64,000 bases of DNA from Spirochaetales bacterium Spiro_05. GTDB lineage: Bacteria > Spirochaetota > Spirochaetia > Sphaerochaetales > Sphaerochaetaceae. Below the pieces are notes generated by a model. That model ran no database searches. It was not told the DNA's origin and worked only from the letters and a program-made list of their open reading frames with translations. The stretch covers positions 1 to 64,000 of the forward strand of contig LVBG01000025.1 in NCBI GenBank assembly GCA_001603115.1. The letters are read 5' to 3'. Of this stretch, positions 37,702 through 47,812 are shown in pieces. The translations under genes and the position numbers were made by a program. Each line of letters opens with the position of its first letter. Within the stretch, counting starts at the first letter, position 1.

Positions 37702-38745
37702 ATGAAGCACAAACACCAGGATATCGGCTTTTTCGAACGCAATCTCTCTGTATGGGTCCTTGCCTGCATGGCAGTGGGAGTACTGATTGGACTGAAGGTG
37801 CCGCAGATACCAGCTTGGCTCTCCACCTTCGAGTATGCCAATGTCTCAATCCCTGTTGCAATTCTCATCTGGTTGATGATCTACCCCATGATGCTCAAGG
37901 TTGACTTTGAGAGCGTCAAGGAGGTTGGCAGGAATCCCAAAGGCTTGGTGGTTACGTGGGTGACCAACTGGCTCATCAAACCCTTTACCATGTACCTGAT
38001 CGCACTCTTTTTCTTCACGGTAGTTTTTCGGCCGTTCATCGGGCAAGAACTCTCAAGGGCCTATCTGGCAGGAGCGGTTCTGCTTGGGGCAGCCCCCTGC
38101 ACCGCTATGGTCTTTGTCTGGAGCCATCTGACAAAGGGAAACCCGGCCTATACCTTGGTCCAGGTGGCCACCAACGACCTGATTATCCTTGTCCTCTTCG
38201 TACCCATCGTTGCCCTGCTTCTGGGTATCAGCGGGATCAGCATCCCTTGGATGACCTTGGCACTCTCCGTTGTGCTCTTTGTCGTCATACCCTTGGGTGC
38301 AGGGTGGCTCAGCCGAACCCTGATCACCAAGAAACGGGGTCTCGATTACTTTGAGAAGCAATATATTCCACGTTTCAACAATGTGACGATCATCGGCCTC
38401 TTGTTGACCCTGATCATCATCTTCTCCTTCCAAGGACAAACCATCGTGGATAATCCGGCGCACATCCTCCTGATCGCAATCCCCCTGGTTTTGCAAACTG
38501 TCCTCATCTTTCTGGTAGCCTATCTTTGGGCAAAGGCTTGGAAACTACCCCACGATGTAGCAGCCCCGGCTGGGCTCATCGGGGCCTCCAATTTCTTTGA
38601 GCTGGCTGTTGCGGTGGCAATCTCGGTCTTCGGCTTGCAAAGCGGGGCAACGCTTGCCACGGTGGTGGGAGTATTGGTGGAAGTTCCGGTCATGCTTGCC
38701 CTTGTGAACGTTGCCAACAGAACCAAATCCTGGTTTCCTGCCTAG
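37702..38745 (+). CDS. ACR3-family arsenite efflux transporter
   Basis: IPVAILIWLMIYPMMLKVDFESV; LLGAAPCTAMVFVWSHLTKGNPAYTLVQVATNDLIIL; GASNFFELAVAVAISVFGLQSGATLATVVGVLVEVPVMLALV. Confidence 0.93.
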   Translation: MKHKHQDIGFFERNLSVWVLACMAVGVLIGLKVPQIPAWLSTFEYANVSIPVAILIWLMIYPMMLKVDFESVKEVGRNPKGLVVTWVTNWLIKPFTMYLIALFFFTVVFRPFIGQELSRAYLAGAVLLGAAPCTAMVFVWSHLTKGNPAYTLVQVATNDLIILVLFVPIVALLLGISGISIPWMTLALSVVLFVVIPLGAGWLSRTLITKKRGLDYFEKQYIPRFNNVTIIGLLLTLIIIFSFQGQTIVDNPAHILLIAIPLVLQTVLIFLVAYLWAKAWKLPHDVAAPAGLIGASNFFELAVAVAISVFGLQSGATLATVVGVLVEVPVMLALVNVANRTKSWFPA

Positions 38746-39563
38746 AGATCCATCAAGGCATCAAGATGATCGAGCAGGACGGAGATCCTTTCCAAAATGT
38801 CTTCCTGCCCGATCCCCTGCACTACAGCCGCTACATTCTCCTCAAAATCACGGGGAAGGATGAGGCAGGTGTGCTTGGCCCACCCGACCAGACGCTTCTC
38901 CCCCGGATGTGTCTGCCGGTTGAGGGCAAAAAGCACATCGAAATAGCTGGCTAGCAGGGCACTGGTGCGGTGGGCGACACTGACCAGATCATTGCGATCG
39001 AGTGCATGTTTTATCTGCTCATAATAAGAAGCGGTAAGCTTGCTTCGCAGCAAGGGATGGTTCTTGGCTATGATGGCCCGGGCCAAAGCTTCGGGGTATG
39101 GGGTTGCCAATTGCTTCTGCAAATCGGCAAATCGGTTGTGGGGGTCAAAGAGAATCTGGCTTGTCTTCAGATTGTGGATGAAAGCCGTAGTGTAGCCGAC
39201 CCGAGCCTGGCAATCGATCCACACCTGCCTGACCTCATCCTCTGCCCAAGAAAGAGAACGGTACATGAGGTCGGCGTAGGTTCCGTCGGTGAGCAGCAGC
39301 TCATCCCCTTCACCGAAATAGTCATTGCCCACCTCTGCTTCAGTGGCGAATCTCTGGGCAATCTCTCTTCGTATCTTTAGGGGAAGCGGCTTTTCTGCAT
39401 AGAGATAGAGATCCCAGTCAGAGAGGGTATCACTGCCCAATCCAGTTCTCGACCCGGAAAGCACCAGTGCTTCAAGGCCTTTTTGAGCTTTCAACTCTTC
39501 AATCAATGCCTGTATCATGGGTGTCATCATGCCAAAATCAAAAGAGAATGGATAGGTCACCAT
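38742..39563 (-). CDS. Nucleotidyltransferase-domain protein (DUF4037-like)
   Basis: ALVLSGSRTGLGSDTLSDWDLYLY pol-beta-type GS...D.D motif. Confidence 0.7.
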   Translation of the reverse strand: MVTYPFSFDFGMMTPMIQALIEELKAQKGLEALVLSGSRTGLGSDTLSDWDLYLYAEKPLPLKIRREIAQRFATEAEVGNDYFGEGDELLLTDGTYADLMYRSLSWAEDEVRQVWIDCQARVGYTTAFIHNLKTSQILFDPHNRFADLQKQLATPYPEALARAIIAKNHPLLRSKLTASYYEQIKHALDRNDLVSVAHRTSALLASYFDVLFALNRQTHPGEKRLVGWAKHTCLILPRDFEENVAAVVQGIGQEDILERISVLLDHLDALMDL

Positions 39564-41848
39564 CCGCTATAGAGTTTGGAAAGCAAATCATACCGCCCGC
39601 TGACTTCACACTTTGCATAGATGGCCCGATTGTGGTTTGCCACCGTCTTGGGAGAAAGGGAGAGCTGGGCACCAATTTCCTTGTCGCTCAAGCCTTGGGC
39701 AATGAGCAGCAGCACCTCAGTCTCACGTTTAGAGAGTGCTTTTTGCCGGGCATACTGCCGGACGGCAAACGAATCTGATTTCCTCTGGGGATGCTCCATC
39801 TCCTCCAAGACCGCCGCCAATCCACTGCGAACGTGCTCGATCCGTGAACCAAGGAGCTCCTTGTCATGATTGAGCACAGATTCGATGATGGCCAGCAACA
39901 CTTCGGGCCGAAAGGGTTTGGTAAGGTAACGCATCGCCCCCTCGCGCAGCGAGTCGATCTTCTCTTCCACCGAATCCCGTGCAGTGAGAAAAATCAGAGG
40001 AATGGGAGCCTCCTTGAATCTGGCCTTCACCTCCTTGAGAAACGCATGGCCGTCCATCCTGGGCATCATCACATCACAGATGATCAGGTCCACATGCTCA
40101 TCCTTCAGAAAAGCAAGGCCCTTGGAGGCATCTTCAGCAAGCAGCACACGATAGCTCTTGGCCAAGATAGAATGGATGTACCATCTGAGGTCTGCATGAT
40201 CTTCCACCACCAGCAAGGTCGGAAGGTCGCTGCCTTCCTGCTGTTCATCAACCCGAAGATGAGAGAAGTCGGAGAGGAAGAGCTGTGCAAGCGTGGCACT
40301 TGAAGCCATTTGTTCAACATGCAGTGTTTCCACCAAGGAGGGGGGGAAGCTTAGGGTAAAGGTGCTTCCGTTCCCTTCACAGCTTTCCAGCAGCACCTCT
40401 CCCCCATACTCATGCATGATATGTCGGACCAAGGGCAACCCCAAGCCCGTCTGCAGGCTCACCTTCTCATCGGCGATGATCTCAAACTGCTCGAAAATCC
40501 GGCTCTGCTCCTCTTTGGGTATCCCAATGCCGGTATCCACAACCGAAAGCAGCAGACCACCCTGCTCATTGGGAGACACCTTCACCGTTATCCTTCCCCC
40601 GGAACGGGTATATTTGAGTGCGTTGGAGAGCAGATTCATCAAAAGCGACTCAAAATCCTCCTGATTCACCAACAGAGCCGGGGAGAAGCCAAATCGGCTC
40701 TCTTCCATACATAGGGTCAGCTCACGATCACGGGCAATCGGCTCAAACTCTGCAATGATGAGACGAATGGTTGCAAGCAAGGGCAATGGAACAGTAACCT
40801 TCGAATAAGGGGTATGCTCAAGACGCAACAGCTGGTTTACCAATCGCAAAAGGGTAAGACTGTTTCGTTCAATAGCCTGCAACACCGCGTCGGCACTCTT
40901 GAGCGAGGGGCCGTAGGAACCTTGCCTGAGCTGTCGGACCAAGCCAAGGATGATGGTAAGCGGAGTCCGGGTCTCATGACTCATGGAGAGAAAAAACTGG
41001 GTACGCGCATTGGCAACCCGTTCCAACTCCTCCTGTTTCTGCTTGGAAGCCTGCTCCTCATCCCTGAGATGGTTGTAGCGGTTGGCGGTTGCCAATGAAA
41101 AAAGAATGGCTTGGAGCGAGAGACCTATGGGTTGGTTGTACTGCATCAAAAACTGGGTGAAGGCCTGATGGGAACGCATGAAGGGAAAGATGTTGAGCGC
41201 ATTCACACTGGTGACAAAGGCCGGGGGAATGAAAGCGATGAGCAGAATCAACGCTTCCTTGTGCATCCATTTCATGCAACGGATGATGGTATAGAGAAAG
41301 AGAGCGTTGGTATAGAACACAAACAGCTCGCGGATGAAGTTGAGCAGTGCATGCAAGAACGGATGCCCAGACAACTGCTTCAGGACAAGGAAAAGGAGGG
41401 TATATCCGGCTATGAGCAGGATGTTGACCTTGTTGAACATGCTAAGGCGCCGATCATGCTCTGCGATGGCAAACAGCTGTTCAAAGAAGAGGAGAAACGT
41501 GATGAACAGGGTGTGGGTGATGAGTGTCACTCGGTTGTAGGTAAGGTATAGGAAGAACCGGTCATAGGTGGAGAAGGTTTGCAGGATTGCCAGTAAAGCC
41601 ATGATGATGCAAAAGTAGAGAAAGATCGGTTCTTTGGTGGAAATGGCCAGAAACAGTGTATAGCAGAGCAGACCAAGCAACACCCCAAGTGCCAGGACTC
41701 CGATGACAAACGCAACACTGTCGGTGGAGGCATATTTGGGAACAATCAGATTTGCAGCGGGGAGGAACGAAGGGACGAATGCGAACAGCAGACAGATAAG
41801 GAACACCCTCTTTGCTGAGAAGACTCTGCTTGCAACAGGTGGGGACAT
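39557..41848 (-). CDS. Hybrid protein: 7TM-DISM-like sensor, histidine kinase, receiver, LuxR HTH
   Basis: 7TM region; FFLSMSHETRTPLTIILG; GLGLPLVRHIMHEYGG; ICDVMMPRMDG; LSKRETEVLLLIAQGLSDKEIGAQLSLSPKTVANH; ggaggag RBS before ATG 41848. Confidence 0.9.
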   Translation of the reverse strand: MSPPVASRVFSAKRVFLICLLFAFVPSFLPAANLIVPKYASTDSVAFVIGVLALGVLLGLLCYTLFLAISTKEPIFLYFCIIMALLAILQTFSTYDRFFLYLTYNRVTLITHTLFITFLLFFEQLFAIAEHDRRLSMFNKVNILLIAGYTLLFLVLKQLSGHPFLHALLNFIRELFVFYTNALFLYTIIRCMKWMHKEALILLIAFIPPAFVTSVNALNIFPFMRSHQAFTQFLMQYNQPIGLSLQAILFSLATANRYNHLRDEEQASKQKQEELERVANARTQFFLSMSHETRTPLTIILGLVRQLRQGSYGPSLKSADAVLQAIERNSLTLLRLVNQLLRLEHTPYSKVTVPLPLLATIRLIIAEFEPIARDRELTLCMEESRFGFSPALLVNQEDFESLLMNLLSNALKYTRSGGRITVKVSPNEQGGLLLSVVDTGIGIPKEEQSRIFEQFEIIADEKVSLQTGLGLPLVRHIMHEYGGEVLLESCEGNGSTFTLSFPPSLVETLHVEQMASSATLAQLFLSDFSHLRVDEQQEGSDLPTLLVVEDHADLRWYIHSILAKSYRVLLAEDASKGLAFLKDEHVDLIICDVMMPRMDGHAFLKEVKARFKEAPIPLIFLTARDSVEEKIDSLREGAMRYLTKPFRPEVLLAIIESVLNHDKELLGSRIEHVRSGLAAVLEEMEHPQRKSDSFAVRQYARQKALSKRETEVLLLIAQGLSDKEIGAQLSLSPKTVANHNRAIYAKCEVSGRYDLLSKLYSGW

Positions 41849-42290
41849 GCGTTCTCCTCCCTGAGACAGGGACATTCTAGCAGAGTGCAAAGCTCGCCGT
41901 AAAGAGTTGGGCTTGGGCAAGGGTGCCATGCAATTGAATTCTATGATGATACTTAGTATCATATAGAACATACTATGGATATAGTGGTGAGTCATTTTTG
42001 TTGGGAAACGAACAAAATGCTTCCATAAGAACAACAAGACACGGATGTTTGCAAGTAATTGTTTTTTGTAATTAGAATTGCGATACAACTCAAGATACTT
42101 TCAACCTGGCAATTTTCTTCTGAACGCATCAGAAATTTCCTTGAATTTGTTGCAATTTGTTGTATGATGGTGGTACACCCAAAGGAAGGACACCCCTTCC
42201 GGCCCTTTTTGATGTCCGAACCTACCGGCATTTCCTACAGAGCCAGGAAGCAAAAGTCCCCTTTTGTCCGTATTCTGAAGGAGGAACTCC

Positions 42291-44576
42291 ATGGATATCA
42301 TCGGAACTTCCCTGAAACGCGTCGATGCATTCGACAAAGTGACAGGCAAAGCTAAATACACCCCGGACCTGATCCCTCCCCACGCCCTGGTGGCAAAGGT
42401 GCTGCACAGCACCATCGCCAACGGCTGGGTGAAGGAGTTTGATCTCTCTGAAGCTTGGAAGGTGGAAGGCGTGGTGGATATCGTCACCTGCTTCGATGTG
42501 CCGGACATCCAATTCCCCACAGCCGGCCACCCTTGGTCGACAGATCCCAAGCACCAAGACATAGCCGACCGCAAGCTGCTCAATGCACGTGTTCGCTGCT
42601 ATGCCGATGACATTGCTGCGGTTGTAGCAGAGAATGAGATTGCCGCTGAAGAGGCAGTGAAGAAAATCAGGGTTACCTATGAGGAGTTCACCCCCATTCT
42701 TACCATGGAAGATGCCATGAAGGAAGGGGCCATCTCCATCCATGAGGAAAGACCGAACAATGTTGTGGTGAAAAGCAACTATGAGATTGGGTCTTTTGAA
42801 GAATCCATCAAGGAAGAGGGCCTGACCAAGGTTGTCGGCGATTATGAAACCCCGATCGTAAGCCACTGCCACATTGAGAGCGCCAACTCGTTTGCCTACA
42901 TGGAAAGCGGCAAGATTGTTGTGGTGAGTTCCACCCAGATCCCTCACATTGTGCGCAGAGTCTGCTCACAAGCCTTGGGCCTCGGGTTCGGCGACATCCG
43001 CATCATCAAGCCGTACATCGGCGGAGGGTTCGGCAACAAGCAGGATGCGCTCACCGAACCGCTGAACGCCTACCTGACCACCCGAGTGGGTGGCCGGCCT
43101 GTAGTGCTTGCCTATACCCGTGAGGAAACCTTCGCTTGCACCCGCACCCGTCACGCCATGAAGTTCCACATCGAAAGCTATGTCCGCAAGGATGGGTCCT
43201 TCGCCGCACGCTCGATCAAGGCCTATTCCAACCAGGGTGCCTATGCATCCCATGCCCATGCCTTGGTTGCCAATGCTGTGAACGGCTTTCGGATGATGTA
43301 TCCGGTAGGCGCCATCAAGAGTGAGGCCTACACCGTCTACACCAACATGGCAACTGCCGGTGCTATGCGCGCCTACGGCATCCCACAGATCGGGTTTGCT
43401 TTGGAAGCCCATGTGGATGACATTGCCAAGCAGACAGGACTCGACCCCTTGAAGCTGCGCACCCAGAATATGATGAAGCTTGGCTATGTCGACCCCTTGA
43501 CGACCATCACCTGCCACTCCACCGGCTTGGATGAGTGCATCCAGCGTGGTGAGCAGTATCTCTCCTACACCAAGAAGCGGAAGGAGTATGCCAAACAGAC
43601 CGGCCCGATCCGCAAGGGTGTGGGTATGGCAATCTTCTGCTACAAGACCGGCGTCTACCCCATCAGTCTTGAAACCTCTGCGTGCCGTATGGTGCTCAAC
43701 CAGGATGGCTCGCTGCAGATGCAGATTGGTGCTACCGAAATCGGACAGGGTGCTGACACCGTCTTTGCCATGATGGCTGCCCAGACCATCGGTCTGACAG
43801 TGGATAAGATCCACGTGGTCAGCAAGCAGGATACCGATGTCACCCCCTACGATACGGGTGCCTATGCATCAAGACAGACCTATGTCTCGGGCATGGCAGT
43901 GAAGAAAACCGCCGAGTCCTTCAGAAGGAAGCTGCTCGAGTTCGCCGGCTTCATGCTCAAGAAAGATCCCTGGGATCTGGACATCAAAGAGAACTACATC
44001 GTCCACACCAACAAGAATGAGCATCTGCTCTCCGTTGCCGATGTTGCCATCGAATCCTGTTACAGCCTGACCAACTCCACCCATATTGCAGCCGAGGAGT
44101 CCCACCACTGTACGGACAACACCTACTCCTTCGGGGTCTGCTACACCGAGCTTGAGGTGGATATCCCGATGTGCCAGATCAAGATTCTGGACATCATCAA
44201 CATCCACGACTCGGGCAAGATCATCAACCATCAGACCGCTACCGGCCAGGTGCACGGTGGAATGAGCATGGGTCTTGGCTACGGCATGTACGAGCATCTG
44301 AAGTTCGACCCGAAGACCGGAAGAATGCTCAACGACAACCTGCTGGACTACAAGCTCATGACCGCCATCGACACTCCTGAACTGCATGCAGACTTTGTGG
44401 AGACCGATGACCCGACCGGGCCTTATGGAAACAAGTCACTCGGTGAGCCTCCCACGATTCCCGTGGCCCCTGCCATCAGAAACGCGGTGCTCAATGCGAC
44501 GGGAGTTGCAATCAATGCAATTCCGCTCCACCCTGAACGGCTGTTTGATGCGTTCACCGAGGCTCAGCTGATTTAA
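42291..44576 (+). CDS. xdhA: Xanthine dehydrogenase-family molybdopterin-binding subunit
   Basis: GTSLKRVDAFDKVTGKAKYTPDL; GFGNKQDALTEP; AMRAYGIPQIGFALEAHVDDIA; QIGATEIGQGADTVFAM. Confidence 0.92.
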   Translation: MDIIGTSLKRVDAFDKVTGKAKYTPDLIPPHALVAKVLHSTIANGWVKEFDLSEAWKVEGVVDIVTCFDVPDIQFPTAGHPWSTDPKHQDIADRKLLNARVRCYADDIAAVVAENEIAAEEAVKKIRVTYEEFTPILTMEDAMKEGAISIHEERPNNVVVKSNYEIGSFEESIKEEGLTKVVGDYETPIVSHCHIESANSFAYMESGKIVVVSSTQIPHIVRRVCSQALGLGFGDIRIIKPYIGGGFGNKQDALTEPLNAYLTTRVGGRPVVLAYTREETFACTRTRHAMKFHIESYVRKDGSFAARSIKAYSNQGAYASHAHALVANAVNGFRMMYPVGAIKSEAYTVYTNMATAGAMRAYGIPQIGFALEAHVDDIAKQTGLDPLKLRTQNMMKLGYVDPLTTITCHSTGLDECIQRGEQYLSYTKKRKEYAKQTGPIRKGVGMAIFCYKTGVYPISLETSACRMVLNQDGSLQMQIGATEIGQGADTVFAMMAAQTIGLTVDKIHVVSKQDTDVTPYDTGAYASRQTYVSGMAVKKTAESFRRKLLEFAGFMLKKDPWDLDIKENYIVHTNKNEHLLSVADVAIESCYSLTNSTHIAAEESHHCTDNTYSFGVCYTELEVDIPMCQIKILDIINIHDSGKIINHQTATGQVHGGMSMGLGYGMYEHLKFDPKTGRMLNDNLLDYKLMTAIDTPELHADFVETDDPTGPYGNKSLGEPPTIPVAPAIRNAVLNATGVAINAIPLHPERLFDAFTEAQLI

Positions 44577-44591
44577 GAAAGGAAGTAGTGT

Positions 44592-45479
44592 ATGTATAAC
44601 TTTGGAACCATCTATGAAACCACCTCCGTTGAAGATGCCCTGCGCCTGAAGAAGGAACATCCCCAGGCCCACTTCCTTGCCGGTGGCAGTGACATCCTGA
44701 TCAAGGTCAGGGAGGGAAAGCTTGCAGGCTGCGATGTGATCAACATCTATAATCTCGATGAGCTTCGCGGCATCTGTCTTGAAGAGGATGGCTCGATCCT
44801 CATCAGACCGCTGACCAGCTTCACCGATGTGGCGATGCACCCAATCATCAAGCAGTACATTCCGGTACTCGGTGAAGCGGTGAACCAGATAGGAGGACCT
44901 CAGGTCCGCAATATCGGTACCATCGGCGGCAACATCTGCAACGGGGTAACCAGTGCAGACAGTGCCACCACCCTCAAGGCCTACGATGCAATGTTGGAAA
45001 TCTCCAGCATCGACGGTACAAGGATCCTCCCCTATGGCCAGTTCAATCTTGGGCCGGGAAAGGTGGATCTTCGCGAAGGAGAGCTCTTGTGCGGGATTCG
45101 CATCAGCAAAGAGAGCTACGAGAAGACCTATGGCCACTACATCAAGTATGCAATGCGCCGCGCCATGGATATCGCAACACTCGGGTGCTCGGTGAACGTC
45201 ACCCTCAGTGAGGACAAGAAAACCGTCAAACGGCTGCGAATCGCCTTCGGCGTGGCAGCGCCCGTCCCCATCCGATCCACCACCGCTGAAGCGAGTGCGA
45301 ACGGCCATGCAGTGAATGAGGCTCTGCTTGAACAGGTAAGCGTGGGGGCCCTCGCTGATGTGAATCCGAGAACCAGCTGGCGTGCTTCCAAGGAGTTCCG
45401 CATGCAATTGGTCAAGGAGATGGCAAAGCGGGCAACGAAGGCTGCGATAGAAAAAGCAGGAGGTACCATCAATGGCTAA
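44592..45479 (+). CDS. xdhB: Xanthine dehydrogenase-family FAD-binding subunit
   Basis: HFLAGGSDILIKVREGKL; GGPQVRNIGTIGGNICNGVTSADSATTL. Confidence 0.93.
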   Translation: MYNFGTIYETTSVEDALRLKKEHPQAHFLAGGSDILIKVREGKLAGCDVINIYNLDELRGICLEEDGSILIRPLTSFTDVAMHPIIKQYIPVLGEAVNQIGGPQVRNIGTIGGNICNGVTSADSATTLKAYDAMLEISSIDGTRILPYGQFNLGPGKVDLREGELLCGIRISKESYEKTYGHYIKYAMRRAMDIATLGCSVNVTLSEDKKTVKRLRIAFGVAAPVPIRSTTAEASANGHAVNEALLEQVSVGALADVNPRTSWRASKEFRMQLVKEMAKRATKAAIEKAGGTING

Positions 45480-45963
45480 GAAAGACATTACGTGCACCGT
45501 AAACGGCAAGGTGCGAACCTATAGTGTGGATGTCAGGGAGTCGCTTTCTGATATGCTCAGAGGCCAGGCAGGACTTGATAGCATCAAGCACGGTTGCGAT
45601 GTGGGTGAGTGCGGTGCCTGCACCGTCCTGATCGATGGGAAGCCGTTCAACTCCTGCATCTACATGGCGATCTGGGCACAGGGCAAGGATATCGTGACGC
45701 TGGAAGGTCTGAGTGACACCAAGGGTGCCATCAGCGACATCCAACAGGCCTTCATCGACGAAGGAGCTGTCCAGTGCGGCTTCTGTACCCCCGGTTTCAT
45801 CATGGCCTCGATTCCCATCATTTCCAGTGAGACAGAAGCGAGCAGAGAGGAGATCAGAAGGCAGATCTCCGGCAACCTTTGCCGCTGCACCGGGTATGAG
45901 AACATCGTCAATGCCATCGAGAAGACCCAGAAGAAGCGCATTGCCGAGAAGAAGAGCAAGTAA
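45472..45963 (+). CDS. xdhC: Xanthine dehydrogenase-family [2Fe-2S] subunit
   Basis: KHGCDVGECGACTVLIDGKP; VQCGFCTPGFIMA; GNLCRCTGYENIV. Confidence 0.95.
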   Translation: MAKKDITCTVNGKVRTYSVDVRESLSDMLRGQAGLDSIKHGCDVGECGACTVLIDGKPFNSCIYMAIWAQGKDIVTLEGLSDTKGAISDIQQAFIDEGAVQCGFCTPGFIMASIPIISSETEASREEIRRQISGNLCRCTGYENIVNAIEKTQKKRIAEKKSK

Positions 45964-45988
45964 GACAAGCTTCATAGCTCATACATAC

Positions 45989-46015
45989 AACGGGATTGCC
46001 GAGGGCAGTCCCGTT
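45989..46015 (+). terminator. Terminator-like hairpin after the xdh operon
   Basis: aacgggattgcc-gag-ggcagtcccgtt (12-bp stem, one G:T) followed by gtttcgttt. Confidence 0.6.
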
Positions 46016-46139
46016 GTTTCGTTTCCCATCACTCACCATTGATTCACGTGCAAACACAGCAAGAGGGGCAATCGTGTTTACAGCTCCTCTTGCTTGTGTG
46101 GCTTCCCATCGTTAAGCTACGGGAAAATGAGGAGCACCT

Positions 46140-47159
46140 ATGCGCATAGCCATCTACGGAGCGGGATCTTTGGGAACGGTACTTGGCTCATACCTGGCCA
46201 AGGCAGGCGTTGCTGTTGACCTATACAGCCGCAATGAGGAGCATATCCATGCCCTGAGGAAAGATGGGGCGACGGTAGTAGGAAAGGTGCAGCTGAAACA
46301 GCAGGTGCAAGCATTCCTTCCCTCAGGGATACACGGCCTTTATGACTGCATATTCCTGTTGACCAAACAGCTGGAGAACCAGAAGGTTGCCTCTTTCCTC
46401 AAACCATTTCTTGCAGAGGATGGCATCCTGTGCACCATGCAAAACGGCCTGCCCGAACCCTTGCTGGTGGAGATCCTGGGCAAAGACAGGGTCTGTGGTT
46501 GTGCTGTTGGCTGGGGAGCAACCCTCCTGGGTCCTGGGGTTGCTGAACTTACCAGCGAACCTGATACCCTCTGTTTCAGCCTGGGCCTGCCTTCTCCAGG
46601 CAGAGAGGAGCGGCTTTCAGAGCTTGCAAAAATATTGGAGCATATGGGTGAGGTGACCATAGAACAGAACTTCATCGGAGCCCGCTACTCCAAGCTGTTG
46701 ATCAATGCAGCCTTCAGCGGAACAGCTACTGCACTGGGAACCACCTTCGGAAGGGTTGCACAGGATAAGCAGGCCAGGCGTATCGTCCAGCTGGTGATGA
46801 AAGAGTGCCTCGATACCGCCAAGGCTGCAGGAGTCAAGATTGAGCCTGTCCAAGGCAAGGATATCGCAAAGCTGTTCGACTACCACTCCCCGTTCAAGCG
46901 CATGATAAGCTTCGCCCTCATTCCCCTGGCCATGAAGAAGCATGCCTCGCTCAAGCCAAGCATGCTGCAGGATATCGAGAAGGGAAAACCATGCGAGGTG
47001 GATGCCATCAACGGTGTCTTGGGTGAGGAAGCAAAGAAGGTAGGCGTAGCCACGCCGGCAAATGGAAAGGTGCTGGAGGTAATCCATCGCATTGAGAAGG
47101 GCGAATTGAGAGCAGATTGGGAGAATCTTGGGCTCTTTTCTTCCCTCTTTGCAAAATAA
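46140..47159 (+). CDS. Ketopantoate reductase family protein (PanE/ApbA-like)
   Basis: MRIAIYGAGSLGTVLGSYLAKAGVAVDLYSR; CTMQNGLPEP; AINGVLGEEAKKVGVATPAN. Confidence 0.88.
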   Translation: MRIAIYGAGSLGTVLGSYLAKAGVAVDLYSRNEEHIHALRKDGATVVGKVQLKQQVQAFLPSGIHGLYDCIFLLTKQLENQKVASFLKPFLAEDGILCTMQNGLPEPLLVEILGKDRVCGCAVGWGATLLGPGVAELTSEPDTLCFSLGLPSPGREERLSELAKILEHMGEVTIEQNFIGARYSKLLINAAFSGTATALGTTFGRVAQDKQARRIVQLVMKECLDTAKAAGVKIEPVQGKDIAKLFDYHSPFKRMISFALIPLAMKKHASLKPSMLQDIEKGKPCEVDAINGVLGEEAKKVGVATPANGKVLEVIHRIEKGELRADWENLGLFSSLFAK

Positions 47160-47369
47160 GTCGGGTTTTGTGCCCAGTGCATTGACTATTTGCGAAATTC
47201 CCCCTACGCTGAGGGAGCTTAGACTTTGTGTTCCTTTTTGTTCCCGATCCTATCTTTGTAGCCATGCTGCTGTTGTTCCATGCACTTCTGACGGGTAATC
47301 GATCGAAACTGTACCAAACTCCTAAGACACCCACAGAAAGCAGGCACAGACCTGCGCAAGGAATTTATC

Positions 47370-47657
47370 ATGGCAAAAAAAATCTATGTTGGAAACATGA
47401 GCTATCAGACCACCGAGGAAGCCCTCTACTCTCTCTTCGCACAGTATGGCGAAGTAATGAGCGCAAGGATCATTTTCGATCGCGACACCAATCGTCCCAA
47501 GGGCTTTGCCTTTGTTGAGATGCAGGATGACAGTGCAGCAGTAGCTGCTATCAGCCAGCTCGACGGCCAGGAACTCGACGGTAGAAACCTCAGAGTCAAC
47601 GAAGCTATCGCAAAAGAAAGAACCGAACGCAGACCTTCCTACAACAACAGGTATTAA
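47370..47657 (+). CDS. RRM-domain RNA-binding protein
   Basis: KKIYVGNMSYQTTEEALYSLFAQYGEV...KGFAFVEM (RNP2/RNP1). Confidence 0.95.
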   Translation: MAKKIYVGNMSYQTTEEALYSLFAQYGEVMSARIIFDRDTNRPKGFAFVEMQDDSAAVAAISQLDGQELDGRNLRVNEAIAKERTERRPSYNNRY

Positions 47658-47679
47658 TCTCCGACAACACAGCAGCAAG

Positions 47680-47704
47680 GGGGCCCGGAAGGGCTCCTTT
47701 TTTT
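47680..47704 (+). terminator. Rho-independent terminator after the RRM gene
   Basis: ggggcccggaagggctcc stem-loop followed by a T run. Confidence 0.8.
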
Positions 47705-47779
47705 GCGTCTGCAAAGGTCCTGAATCAGGACAGTCTGCCCGGTGCTCTCTCCAATAGCATCCTATTGTTATCTCCAATA

Positions 47780-47800
47780 AGTATGATATAATCATACTTG
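47780..47800. promoter_or_regulatory. Palindromic operator overlapping the promoter of the AbiE pair
   Basis: AAGTATGAT-ATA-ATCATACTT (9-bp perfect arms) contains TATAAT at 47788-47793; gene start at 47813. Confidence 0.65.
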
Positions 47801-47812
47801 TCGGAGGTAACA

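Noticed and set aside
42966-43814. Antisense ORF of 282 aa inside xdhA
   Set aside because: Opposite strand of a confidently identified molybdopterin subunit; no domain signal.
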